60,000 nucleotides of DNA, taken from positions 819,143 through 879,142 of the forward strand of contig NC_045138.2 of the NCBI RefSeq assembly GCF_008831285.2. The letters run 5' to 3'. Below, in pieces: positions 42,691 through 54,440 of the stretch. A program made the position numbers and the translations under genes. This stretch comes from Nymphaea colorata (lineage: Eukaryota > Streptophyta > Magnoliopsida > Nymphaeales > Nymphaeaceae). Numbering within the stretch: position 1 is the first letter of the stretch; every line of letters begins with the position of its first letter. Under the pieces are notes generated by a model, which saw nothing but the letters and a program-made list of their open reading frames with translations, was not told the origin of the DNA and searched no databases.

Positions 42691-44004
42691 CTAGCAGTCG
42701 ATGTTTTGACCTGGGGCTATGCCGAATTGCCCGCAGAACCGCCGGTAGAAATTGACCCTGGACCGCACAGCTCCTGGATTTCCTCCGTTGCACTCCCCAC
42801 CGTTGATGGCCTTGATGGTGGAGCCGAAGCCACCGCCGGTGGTGATTCCTTGGTGGCAGTTGCTGTTCAACATCCAGAACCACACTGCAGTCTTGAAAGA
42901 TATGCCTGCATCGTGGCCTACGATCCCTGGGTGATTCAAGCCATCGAAGCCAATGGCCTTCCCTGCCGCACCATAGTTATAGTTCCTGTGTGTGTTCAAC
43001 CATGTTCCAAAGTAAGTGAAAGACAGAGAAAGATCGCTTCTGAATTAACCTATCATAACCCAATATCATAAAAAGCTGTCTTTTCTGATACATGCCTCAC
43101 TTTTGTTGACAACTGCCGGAAAAGATTGCCAAGTTAAGTCAAGCTATTCTGGAACATGTTAGTGTATTACTTTCCAAAGTAGTTGTATTAATTAAGTTAA
43201 GATTGATCTTCGCTTTCTATACAAAGACAAAAGATGTGATTATCATTTGTTTTAATCCAAAGGAACATGTTAGAAGTAGGACAGCAAAAAAGAAAATCTG
43301 AAGCATGAGCTAAGATCATAAACAAAAGGTGGTCTTCAAATTGGAAACTGGAAAAAAAGAAAAAACACCGTGGCTGAGGAAAATTAATGATGCTAGAGAA
43401 TCATGTTCCTCATCACATGCTGAAGTAACACTTGGCTAGTGCTAAGTGATTGTTACCATGATAGCTGCAACGGTCCTCTGCCATAGTATCTTTTGCCTGG
43501 AACACAAGGATACTGCCGGTTGTTTTGATCACAGTAGTCGCTGGGTGGATTTTGTTCTTTTATGAAGCAGAAGCCTACAGTTTTGTTATTGTTAAAGAAA
43601 CATGTTAGCCCAGTACTTCATGAGTACTAACGGCTATGAATAATTCAAAATGCAAAGAGGAGGAAAACTAAAGACAGTGTTTCTATGGAAGTAGGAACTG
43701 ACAGAAGAGAGAGCTCGAGTGACATACTTCCTGTTTCATGCATTACATTAGCAAGGAAAGCAGCCATTTCCCTCTTTCTAACGGCGGGGCTGCCGGTGGT
43801 GCCAAAGCCGCCGTAGCTTTCGGCGGCGGATATGAATGCATCATAGTTATAGAAGCCTTTTCCCTCACAACCATCCGGAGGGAGGAGGCTATTGAAGAAA
43901 CTAGGAGTGACAATTGACCTTGGAGTGTCTTGGGCGAAGCCCACTTCAAGAACAAGAGCCACTACCACTAGAAACACAGCAACAAACGGTGTGTAACTCT
44001 TCAT
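42691..44004 (-). CDS. GH19 endochitinase (class IV-like catalytic domain, no hevein domain), copy 1, 229 aa
   Basis: Exons on the minus strand: 44004-43728, 43574-43457, 42985-42691 (690 nt with stop); splice phases 1 and 2 fit. Introns are 153 and 471 nt, both GT-AG. Residues 1-25 form a signal peptide (MKSYTPF...EVGFA), so the enzyme is secreted. The catalytic domain follows directly; the cysteine-rich chitin-binding domain of classic class I/IV enzymes is absent. Catalytic glutamates are E90 (HETG) and E99 (FIKEQ), nine residues apart as in class IV, followed by [11 protein letters not shown] and [10 protein letters not shown]19 enzymes hydrolyse beta-1,4-GlcNAc chains of chitin, mainly for defence against fungi or in development. 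The start was chosen at the signal peptide; an in-frame ATG at 44,187 lies upstream of the TATA box. Nothing is broken. Copy 2 lies 11.6 kb away. Confidence 0.93.
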
Positions 44005-44054
44005 TCTGATGATGAGTTCTGCTGTGATGCCTAGCTTGGTGCATTCTTTGTGGT

Positions 44055-44062
44055 ATTTATAG
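44055..44062 (-). promoter_or_regulatory. TATA box of chitinase 1
   Basis: TATAAATA on the minus strand, about 50 nt before the start codon, implies a short 5'UTR of roughly 25 nt. The same TATAAATACC occurs at the equivalent place before chitinase 2. Confidence 0.75.
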
Positions 44063-44072
44063 GCACTGACTG

Positions 44073-44450
44073 AATAATCACGCCGACCTCTGAGATGACT
44101 TCTGACCAATTGAAGTCCTGATCTTGGGCAGAATTGGTCCACAATAAAGCTTGGAAAGATCCATGCTCCTTCCCCTTCACTCTGCAACTAAAAATCCTTT
44201 GCACTTGGAAAAATTTTCAGACTTTTTCTTTTTCTGGGTTTCAATCCGTAATATAATCACACCGACCTCTGAGATGACTTCAGACCAATTGGAGTCCCGA
44301 TCTTGAGCAAAGTTGGTCCACAGTAAAGCTTGGAAAGATCAATGTTCCTTCCCCTTCAATTTCCTGACCAATTCCGCAACTTAAAATCCTTTAAACTTGG
44401 AAAATTTTTCACAGATTTTTTCTTTTTCAGGGTTTCAATCCGTAATCAGT
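44073..44450 (-). promoter_or_regulatory. Tandemly duplicated proximal promoter of chitinase 1
   Basis: Two direct copies of about 180-190 bp (from 44,073 and from 44,252) share CTCTGAGATGACTTC, TTGGTCCACA and AGCTTGGAAAGATC, then GGTTTCAATCCGTAAT. Each has an RCCGAC core (GCCGAC at 44,082-44,087, ACCGAC at 44,261-44,266), the core of DRE/CRT elements bound by DREB/CBF factors, and a GACCAATT (CCAAT-type) motif. The chitinase 2 upstream region shows only one, more diverged copy. Function of the motifs is inferred from sequence only. Confidence 0.65.
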
Positions 44451-44645
44451 AAATTGCAACTCTGTCTTTTAAACATTGTTCCTTTGGGATCTTGAGTTTT
44501 TGGGATTTCAGATCTTTGATTTCCGAAAAAGAACTTGAATTATTTGAGATATGCAAGAACCAACGTTCTAAAAATTTGTAAATCTTATATCTAAAAATTT
44601 TTGGATCTTAGGAGCCTTTTGGTAGTGGGAAGACACTGTTTCATG

Positions 44646-44821
44646 CAGGGCAGAGCCGAAAAGTTCTGGCCAATGGGCACTTTGTATAAAATTTTAAATT
44701 TTTTAGGGGCACCAATATATAAATAAAAAAATTACCTTGAAGCATCAACATGAAAATAAGGAATTTTTTGGGTACGTGTGAATAATTTCCCACACTTAAC
44801 CCACACCTACTTCTGCCCCTG
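44646..44821. mobile_element. hAT-type MITE, 176 bp, perfect 8-bp target duplication
   Basis: Starts CAGGGCAGAGCCG and ends CTTCTGCCCCTG, flanked by identical GTTTCATG octamers (44,638-44,645 and 44,822-44,829). Same TIR family as the element at 17,032-17,220. It lies about 0.2 kb beyond the duplicated promoter of chitinase 1 and has no coding capacity. Confidence 0.85.
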
Positions 44822-44829
44822 GTTTCATG

Positions 44830-45714
44830 TAGCTGTCATCGAATATTGTCGAATATTATGCAATACAACACGACATAGACCCCTCTTTCTTCCCCCTCGT
44901 TTATGTACATTTGAAGCATAATGCATTTGAAGCATAATGAAGATCTTAAATCTATGGTTTCAAATATATATTTGAAGGATTCATGGATTGAAGGTGGCAC
45001 CATGTTAAAGATTAAAGGAAACGGCGCCATCATTTTCTGGTTTTTCTCAGTGATGGCCTCACTTTTGCTGTTAAATGCCAAAAAGAGGCATCAAATTCAG
45101 TTATTTCCTGTTGGAATACCGGAAATTTATGTTTTACAATGTTACTCTTTTTCTCTTTCACACACCAGAAAAAAGGATCACTACCATTTTCTTTAGCTTA
45201 AATGATACATTTACTAGATCAGCAGAAGTGGTAGGCCCTTCTAACTTTGGAGGCTCCTATGAGGAAATTCTAAACGTGAAACCCATACTTAGGAATATGA
45301 TGAAAGATGAACTGAGGAAAACTTTCACATTTATTCAGCAATTTAATTTCCAAATGGTGGGGCCAACATTTCCTACATAGTTTGAGAGGTTCTTTTGGTC
45401 GTCGGAGTGTCGTATCAGCAAACATGATCTGCCTAATTCACAACAAATTCATGAGTCAGTAGGCGTTCTTTTTTAAAGATGACTTGTAGGTTGCATTTAC
45501 TGAACTTTTTTTTTTCATTTTTACTTCAATTTTCATTTTTACTTTTGGTCGAGAGACATTGTTGCTCACCCCGGCCCGAAAGCCATTCCGTCGTATCCAA
45601 GGTCTAGAAGAGATCGCTCATGCTACTTAAACCAGTGACATCCCTCGGTGCTGAGTGGCTGCTGATTTGTGCTGGTTGCACTGCATCCCTCGGTGCTTGT
45701 ATTTACATGTGTTG
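44830..45714. other. Intergenic, no gene seen
   Basis: Contains a weak relative of block A/C landmarks (TTTGGAGGCTCCTA near 45,247 and AAACCCATACTTAGG near 45,280) and a double CATCCCTCGGTGCT repeat (45,630 and 45,685). Frames are short without domains. Confidence 0.5.
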
Positions 45715-47149
45715 TTCTTAAATCCAACAAAAAAGCAAAAAGGGAGATAATCAAACCTTGTTGTCAAGAGCATAGCATTCTCCTTGTCAAACACCTATTA
45801 AATAACTCATCAAACAATTTCATATTTTTTTTTGTAACACCCAAAAGTTTAGTATGGTATTAAAGATTGTAAGAGATTTTTAAGGGCTTATAAAAAGAGG
45901 TGTTAAAGTGGTGGATCATAGCTTTTTTGGTGTTGAAATCGAAGCTGGTATGGGCTGGTTGGGATCCATTGAACCAAAGGCCCGAGCCCAGTAAGGAAGT
46001 GGTTTGGGTCATTACACTGATATCAAAGCCTATTCAACACTCCGAAATGAAGTCTTCTATGTGTAGAAGCATGTGCCTTAATAGTGTTGAAGTATAACAA
46101 CCAAGAGTTGGACGTCATGGTTTCTAGCATTCTTGAGACAAAAACCAAAACGGTTAGGGGGCAGATTAGAATCTCTCAATTCTGGGGGCTCGAGTTCGAT
46201 GTGAGAGTGGATCAGGTCATTGTAACTTTCGTGGTAGTGAACAGTCAATAATCTAAGACACTTTTAAGGGGCTGTTTGCAAATGAGAACAATAACAAACT
46301 GAGAACTTTAGAATTAGAACAGATTTATGAAACACTTCCATATAGTATCCCATGAATCTGCTTCAAACTTTAAAACAAATATGTAGATAATTTGTTATTG
46401 ATCTCATTACTATTTGTTTGGCAATAGTAACAATATTGTTACTGTTTCTCTTGTTTGCCTCAAATAATGTTGCAGATTCATGAAATACTTATTACTATTA
46501 TGGGGCAAATAGATGAAATAGTAAAAAGTGTTTTATGAATCCACCCCATTATTATTTGAAGTAGATATTTTAATGACATAAAATATGACATTTGTTACAA
46601 CTGGTAAAAATTACCAATAAAAGGTACACCTACATCACCATGATGTGACTTTTTCATGGTACATTTGATCGTGACTATTTCAATAGACTTACATCATGCA
46701 CATTGTTAATGTTTCAACGCAACCATAGGTGCTGGTCCTTCATGATGAATAGTGAACAATTGGTGCAATAATTTCTACACGGCAATAAAGAATAAAGAAT
46801 GGTGTCAATGGAGGATGGAAAATATCTTAACCTTATCAGCTTGAAAAGACGAAATGATGATGTTGGAAGTCGTGTTTCCAAAAATGCTGGACTTTTGGGG
46901 GTTTGCCCAAAATTCTGGGTAATGCAGAAAATGTGTGTGGATCGACAACTCATGCGCTATTTCTTAACAGGCACGTCATGACCATTCTTTTCAATTTTTG
47001 GAGGCGAAGGGATTGAATTACACTCTTCCTTTCATCCCCTCCATATTTTCTTTCACTTACACTCAAACACGTTTTCTTGTTTTCTTTCTCTTTTTCTTAA
47101 TCAACCAACCGAATATAGGATCGACCACCTTTCCCTCTCCACTGCTAAG

Positions 47150-47198
<49 letters not shown>

Positions 47199-48596
47199 CT
47201 ATTCCAGTCATAAAGATTGTCGGTATAGATTGTTCTATCATTTGATACTTCCTTACAAATTTTAGGTTCTAAGAAAAAACATTAGGAAAAAAATCCGCTG
47301 GTTACAACAAGAAAATGGTTAAGTCATAGTTTTCTATATAAGATAATTACTCCTGGATGTCAGGCTTTGATGAGAAAAGAGATCTAAGTGAAAATTCATT
47401 AGGTTTGTCTCTCTTATCATAAAATACTCTAGATAGATGCAATTATCGATATCGTAATCAAGTTACCCTATTTACATATAAAGGGAAAATCAATATTTAA
47501 CAAGTGTACATTCTCAAGATCGGTTTCATATTATTGATGTGCACAGTATCAATCACAAATTAAATAGGTGCACATGGGCTTATACAAGGTCTAAATATTA
47601 AGCATATTTTATTTCATTAAATATCTTAAATCTTTTGTTAATTATCTTTTTTTAAAAAAAAAAAAAAACAATCCAATACATTCAAATGAATAAAGGTGAA
47701 AAGAATACGGTATCGATAAACAAACTAAAAAAAAGTGGCAATCGATATTGACATCATTGCTAGTTAACTGTTGGATTACGAATTATATCGAAATCCTTAA
47801 TCCAATTTGTGATGTTTAGGGGTGGATTGTCACAGGGCCACCATATTTGAGATTTTAAAACCTTTTAATAGGTAAATTTTTTAATTTTTAAAAATCTCGG
47901 GGTGCTGGGCAGGGGCCTCACCCACGTCTCTCAACTACTGGCAAATAACAGATTACTAAACTTCCAAAAAGGCTAATAAAAAAGAAAAGGCAACAAAAAT
48001 TTCAGAGAAAAAGAGTGGTGGTTTATTATTTAATTTCCCCACACACTAGGCACCTTTATAAAAACTTGTCAGTAGGCGGCTCTTTGAAAACTTCCTTTAA
48101 AAATTGAGCGCATGTAATAAACTTTTAAAATCAAGAAGCGATTTATCTAAACAGTAGGCACCCTTTCTTTGCAATTTTTTTCGATAATCTAAAGTTTTTT
48201 AAAATGATGACATTTTGCTGGTAATTACCAATTAAAGAGGTCTCCCATTCAATCATTTCCCGAGAGATAAAAGCTAAAAACTTGGGCTTTCTAAAGTAGG
48301 TCATTCGAGCTAGCTCATATTCTGCTGTTTTCGTTTTCTTATAAAAGCCTCAGATCACATCATTTTTAGTATTTATTTAGGAAAAACTACCCTTGGCGTA
48401 AAACCCCCAAAGCCTGGGAGGTTCTGGCTTGCTTCATAGGCTTGGGGCTCATATTTTTTTGGTTTTCTCGATACAGTCCTTGCTTTTGTTTAACAATTAC
48501 CTAGAAGAGGCTACATCTGTTGGGGTTTGCAAAGGTATCAAAAAAGAATTCGACTTTTTTATAACAGGTCAGAGTAAAATAGCAGGATTTCATTAT
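45715..48596. repeat. Duplicated block B (diverged copy of block A)
   Basis: Shares in order with block A: CTCATCAAACAATTTCA, CTTTTAAGGGGCTGTTTG (46,263), GTGCAATAATTTCTACA, AATGCTGGACTTTTG (46,882), a TA tract (47,151-47,195), CAGTCATAAAGATTGTCGG (47,203), AATTACCAATTAAAGAGG (48,224) and GGCGTAAAACCCCCA (48,395). It is more diverged than A is from C and is split by the LTR-like insertion at 45,833. It lacks a chitinase gene between it and block C. Confidence 0.7.
45833..46029 (+). mobile_element. Short LTR plus tRNA-Met-type primer-binding site (TRIM-like)
   Basis: A segment starts TGTAACACCC and ends ...TCATTACA (184 bp, TG...CA ends). One base later comes TGATATCAAAGC (46,018-46,029), which matches 10 of 12 bases of the plant initiator-tRNA-Met primer-binding site (TGGTATCAGAGC). 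About 200 bp of possible internal sequence follows to about 46,227, where block B resumes; blocks A and C lack this insertion. The short LTR and absence of coding sequence fit a TRIM or fragment. No 3' LTR was confirmed. Confidence 0.55.
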
Positions 48597-49419
48597 TCCA
48601 AAATCCAACAAAAAAGGTGAGATATAATCAAACCTTGTTCCTTGAAATAAAAGCATAACATTCTAGTTTAAATACACTTTTTTTTTCTTCTTCTCAAACA
48701 CCTACTAAATGACTCATCAAATGATTTCAGACATTCTTTTTGGTGGTCAGCATGTAAGTTCAATGGTGGTGAATAGCCAATGATCTAAATCACTTTTAAG
48801 AGGCTGTTTGGAAATGAGAACAACAACAACTTGTTTCATGAACTGCACTAATATTTAAAGCAAATATCTCAGCTTGTTAGTGTTCTCGTTGCCAAACATG
48901 TCCTCAGGGATTGCTTGGTAATAATAACAATATCTTATTGTTCCACTTAATGATGATGGATTCATTAAACACTTTTTATTGTTATTGTTATGGGGCTGAT
49001 ACATAACACATTAAAAAATGTTTCATGCCTCGTACTTTGAGCATATATGTAAAACAATAACATATTATTACTGTTACCAACAACCTACAAAAATTGCACC
49101 TACGAGATGTGCCTATACATTTGATCATGACTTCTTAGACTTGAAAATTCAATGTTTCAATTGCAATGGCCCTTCTTGAAGAATGGTGAACATTGGTCCA
49201 ATTCTTGGTCCAATAATTTCTACAGGGTTATCAGCTTCAAGAGTCATGGCTTAGGGCTATGGGTTTCCAAAAGTGCTGGACTTTTGAGGGTGGATCTGCC
49301 TCCCTTCTTTCTCATTGTAACTCTATGCGGTCCTGATTCTGACAAGGGCGGAAAATGACGTGCCATGCAAGGAGTTGGCAGACAGACTAAACTCACATTG
49401 ATCGTCTCCTCGTCTCCGT

Positions 49420-49462
<43 letters not shown>

Positions 49463-52400
49463 TATTATTTTCCATTATTTTTAATTATCAAAGAAAACAC
49501 TAAATTACTACTCTTTCCCACCATCCAAATAGCGCGTAATCTATACCGACAACGTTGTTGGTACCTACAGGTTATGAACCTATGCCAGTCATAAAGACTG
49601 TTGGAATAGTTTGGTCTATCATTTGATACTTCCTCTACAAAATTTAGGTTATTTAAAAAGAAAAAAAATATTAGTAAAAATAACAAGTAAATGGTTAAGC
49701 GAAAGTTCTTCTATATAAGATAGTTACCTGAACTTGATGTCAGGCATTTAATGAGAAAATAGATCTAAGTGAAAATTCTTAGGTTTCTCTCTCTTATCAT
49801 AAAATAATCAAGACAAATGTAATTATCCATATCATAATCTAATTGCCACATTTATATAGAAAGGGAAACTCAGCTTGTTAGTGTTCACATTCTTGATGCG
49901 CACCGTATCCACAACAAATTAGAAGGCCGTACATGGGCTCCTATGAGGTTGAAATATTAAACTTTACTAAATATCTTAATATATTTGTCAACTGATTTTT
50001 AAAGAAGAGAAGCGAAGCAACGGAATACATACATGCAAGTGAATAGAGGTTCTCTATGAGAGGGGTTTCCCACCAATTTGATAGACGAAGGGCCAGATTC
50101 CCTTAGGGGCCGTTTGATGGCAATGGAATAGGCTAGAACAGACACGTGCGTTCCATTTATTAAAATGTGCATCAAACAGGAAGCTCACTCGCTCGAGCTC
50201 GCCTCCCCTCTATGACATAAGAAACATGATGTTCGTTCTTAAAACTGTCAAACGATGGACATGGAACAACATTGACAGCAAGGACATAACATCAGTGCAA
50301 TAGCTTCTGCCGGTCTACACCTTCAACCGGTTAGGTCACCTCGTCCAATCTATTCTATCAAAATGCATAGTACATGAATTTGTATATTTGATGAGAACAA
50401 TGCGGTCCGCTGGTGGTCAGTATCTTGTCAATGACTTTGCATCGGAAGTATCTTATCAATAACCGAGCAACTTATCATATTAGTCAGGGACAAAAACATG
50501 CACCACAACAATATGCATATGTTTTTTCTTTTTTTGGTACATAGGAGCGGTTTAGAACCACATTAACTAACTATAGCACGAGGTCGAGCTACACCATTCA
50601 GATCATCTTCAATCAATCGATGCAAATGACCAGGTGGATTGGAAAGAATGGTCACTCCAAAAGATCCTTGAAAATCCCATGAGGCAAGAAAATCGGCACA
50701 CATATTAGCTTCTTTGAATGTATGATATAAGACACCCCCCCCTTCCTTGTCTCTAGGATCTAGGGCTCCGTTGGTATCGTGGTTGGAACATGTGCTGTGC
50801 GTTAACTACTATATTCCTGTTCTGTCCTAAGGTACAACCATCAAACCCTATGGTACAGGTTTGCGTTATGTGTCTCGGAGTGCCAGTACATTCGCCGTAC
50901 TTCAACTTTCATGTTAGTGGGCCTCTTTTTTTACGACACAAAAAGTTGATGCGCAAGGATTTAAAATAAAAACCAACTACCTACCAGCTTCCACCCTATG
51001 TGCCATTGTGCCATAAGGGTGTGAGGGTGTGCTCTTATTGTTTGCCCATTGTAGGCCAACAACCAATGTAAATTAATCAAGTCTCCCCTCTATGACAAGT
51101 AGAGAGCAAGTTCAACATTCTATTGGTTGTCATTACAAAGGCAATAATCTAGGAAGAAAAAATCAATGACAATAATTTAAGAAGAAATTACAAAACAAGC
51201 TAACTAAAAGGCTAAAAAATAGGTAATGAAAATTTGAGAGAAAAATTGTGATGCTTTTTATTTAATTTTCCCAAACATTAGGTACTTATATAAATCTTGT
51301 CGACTCTTTAAAAAATGCATTTTAAAAATTGAGTGCATATCATTAAAATTTTAAAAGTTGAGAAATGATTTATCATCACAAGGCACTTTTTTTTTTGCAA
51401 TTTTTTGGCAATCTAAAGCATTTTAAAATGATGAAATTTGTTGAAAGCCGTCCACCCTTGTGGATTACCGGCGAGCAATGGTCTGATTTTTAGACCTTTT
51501 CTATACTATGGTCTAATCATTGTGCCAATGGTGAGACGGATACATGGGAAGAATTAAAATATCTCAATGGATAATTGTTGATGAATCAACAAAAGAGGAT
51601 GTTGGTGGTGCCGGACGCCGGCGTACGTCTTCCCCTCAAACATATAATGAGTTTTTTTCCCAGTTTCTCGTCACTTCCACACTTCAAAGCTAAGCCACTC
51701 TTTTATTTTACTGCCACACCGGACTCTTTTATTTTACTGCCACACCTGAGTCAGCATCGAATCAGGTTCTTTTTCTGTTTTTTTTTCTTTACACGGTATT
51801 TTTGGATTTTTTTTTCAGGTTTTCTTGATGCAAGTCCTAATTTTGTTGATAATTACCAATTGAAGAGGACTTCCTTTCAACCCTGTCATGAGAGGTAATA
51901 GTTAAAAGCATTTGTTTTTAAAGTAGGTCATCGGGAATCATATTTTTGTTTTCTTTTTTTTTTTCCTGTTCAAGCCGCATATTTTTTTTTAGTATTAATT
52001 TCGTAAGAACTGTCTTTGGCGTAAAACTTCCAGAGCCTCCAAAGTTATGGTTGTTTTGGGGATGGGGTAGACATACAATATACTGATCAACTCATCAAGT
52101 ATCACATTTTTCACCATTTGCAGGTTAGAGTAATATTGTCTGGACCATTTGAACCTCGAATTCTTTTGGAAGTGATCCGTGTTATCACGTGATGGTGTTA
52201 CACCCCTTAAGGCCTATACATGCCTCATGTTTGTTAGGAACATATAAAATTTAGGCTTTGCAATATTATGTTTGATTTTTTTTTTTTCACACAACTTCAA
52301 AAAAATACTGTAACTTTCAACTTAAATGATCACACTTAACAAGCCCTCTATTATCCTTGAGAGGCTTGACGCAGTGGATGGGGCATGGACTGCTAGATGA

Positions 52401-53090
52401 TCATTCTTCTTTTCAAACATTTGGGACATAAACTGTCGGACATAAACTGTCTATGTTGCAATAAGACACCTATATGTAATTTGAAGCATAAGTGCTCTAC
52501 ATCAAGGCACTGGAACCAGATCTACAATTTTTGGGGATGCAGGAGAAGGATAGATGATGGTAGGATGACTTATTCCCCCTGTTCATTCAAAACTAACTCT
52601 ATATTTAGAGCAATATCAATAGTATGAAGTAGATCCGCCGTTTGAAAGCCCGATGCGGCATACATAATTTCCTCCAAGCATCTAGGAAAAAAGTTTTTTT
52701 GCGCATACGTTTGTGTTTTATCTATTTATTTATCTATTTTTTTGGAGGGGAGGCACGGTAGGGGGTGGGGATGGGTGTTGTCTTGCCGCTTAAGTTCAAT
52801 CCGACGGCCTGCCAAATTCACTCCACTTTACAATATAAAGGCTATGTCCTTGTCATTTTAGAGTCTCCTTCCAAAAAATTGGAAATATGAAGCCCATACT
52901 TCCAGTCTTTAAGAGATCAATTTTTCTATTATTATTACTATGTTTTATCTAATTGAGGGACTTGGTTGTTGACGTGTAAAACCCCACGCAAAAATGCATG
53001 TTTGACACATTTGGTTGTTAATATGCAAACTTCAAGCGCAATGAATAGACAATTTTAAGGGCTTAGCATAATACATAGTTTTTTTTTTTT
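48597..53090. repeat. Duplicated block C (close copy of block A)
   Basis: Carries nearly the whole of block A in the same order, plus extra insertions (for example 50,100-50,900, which holds a LINE fragment and GGGGCCGTTTGATGG-type element ends). It adjoins chitinase 2 as block A adjoins chitinase 1, showing that a unit of several kilobases was duplicated. No gene is conserved within it. Confidence 0.8.
50563..50733 (-). pseudogene. LINE-type RNase H C-terminal fragment
   Basis: The minus-strand frame reads YHTFKEANMCADFLASW, then GVTILSNPPGHLHRLIEDD, then LNGVARPRAIVS and a stop. The (H/Y)xxREANxxADxLA motif with its Asp, followed by a short hydrophobic segment and a xxDDLxGVxxPR-type ending, is the signature end of RNase H-like domains of plant non-LTR elements. 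Only about 56 codons survive; the upstream frame is lost in a C-run near 50,735. It is absent from the equivalent place in block A. Confidence 0.65.
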
Positions 53091-53099
53091 AATTTTTTT

Positions 53100-53340
53100 T
53101 TAAAGGGTGAGTGGTTCATTACACCGCTCTTAAAAGAGGCCATTGACCCTCCTGTGCCCACCCCTTAGGTTTTAGAGAATATGCTTCGTGCCCTTTTACA
53201 GGCTAGAGGTTAGAGTGCACTGTGACTAGAGGTTAGAGTGCACTGTGACGTGACAATGACCACTTAAAGACTCGAACCTGAGACTTTAGAAAAAACCGGA
53301 CCACCTTACCTTCCAGTACGCTACTACCCCTCGTTAGCAT
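53100..53340 (-). mobile_element. SINE-like sequence with 23-bp tandem duplication
   Basis: On the minus strand GAGGGGTAGTAGCGTACTGG is followed by CAGGTTCGAGTC, a box B-type motif, about 50 bp later. Further on lies a perfect tandem copy of 23 bp (53,203-53,225 and 53,226-53,248, CTAGAGGTTAGAGTGCACTG...). Ends and target duplications were not resolved, so the class is tentative. Confidence 0.4.
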
Positions 53341-53569
53341 ATTCAATTCCTATACATGTTATTTTATTTCAGTAGACTCTACTGCAAACCATGAATTGAC
53401 AACAGTATACCGAGGTCTTAATTTGGCCCTAGACTCCAACAATTGTCTTCTTCATTTTCTCGAGCGGACCACAAATTGGTGAGTCCATAGATTTGAATTT
53501 ATGGATGGAGGTACAGTTCAGGTTGTTCAAAGACTTGACCAAAGATAGGATGACAAAAAACGGTTCAAT

Positions 53570-53901
<332 letters not shown>

Positions 53902-54113
53902 GATTACAAAGGTTGCATATATAACATTCTAGTTAATCGTACTGCTTTAGACCTGGGTCACCAAAGAGTCCTTAACACCCGGGAACAGGACAAAAGAAAG
54001 AAAGAAGGGCTTAGTCGGGTATCTTCCTTATAGGGATGGATTAATTAACAAAAGTGGTATAGAAAACAACAACTAATTGCTGTGAAAAAAGTTATGCCAT
54101 TCTAACTACAGAG

Positions 54114-54356
54114 ATCATAATGGGCTCGGCCGAGTTTCTGGGTGGTCCAACGGAGTCGAGAATTCGCTGCATGCCGCATGTCCTGTGCAGGGAAAATTCC
54201 GGCATTGACTGTTGGTTCTGCCGCTGCTCACACAAGTGCTGCAGGCAAGATCATCTGATTCACGGAGAAAATGAAAAGCGAGACAGAGACAATGATATTT
54301 GTGCACAGAAGGATCTTTCAAAAAGAGAGAGAGAGAGGAAACATTCACTTTATTGA
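54114..54356 (+). CDS. Possible small cysteine-rich peptide exon (unrecognised)
   Basis: A frame with ATG at 54,120 encodes about 78 residues. The first half has clustered cysteines in the order C-x4-C-x7-CW-x-C-x-C-x3-CC (RCMPHVLC, IDCWFC, CSHKCC), then a charged tail rich in Lys, Arg and Glu that runs into a GA microsatellite (54,321-54,337). The local base composition is more GC-rich and coding-like than the surroundings. A CTAACTACAG acceptor-like site precedes it (54,101-54,111), so it could be a last exon. It loosely resembles plant secreted cysteine-rich peptides, but I recognise no family, see no signal peptide, and it may be a relic or chance frame. Confidence 0.2.
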   Translation: MIMGSAEFLGGPTESRIRCMPHVLCRENSGIDCWFCRCSHKCCRQDHLIHGENEKRDRDNDICAQKDLSKRERERKHSLY

Positions 54357-54372
54357 TCACGTATAGTATCGT

Positions 54373-54378
54373 TTTATT
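54373..54378 (-). terminator. Poly(A) signal of chitinase gene 2
   Basis: AATAAA on the minus strand about 65 nt past the stop codon, following a degenerate version of the ATCTGAG/CTCAGAT hairpin seen behind chitinase 1. Confidence 0.65.
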
Positions 54379-54440
54379 TAAATGAGAACATGCTTAGATG
54401 TGGTACATGTCTCTAATAGCATGTGAGTGATGGCCAATGT

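Noticed and set aside
43645-44187. Chitinase 1 start at 44,187 giving a longer N-terminus
   Set aside because: It would place the TATA box inside the coding region and bury the signal peptide; the start at 44,004 matches copy 2 and the secreted family.
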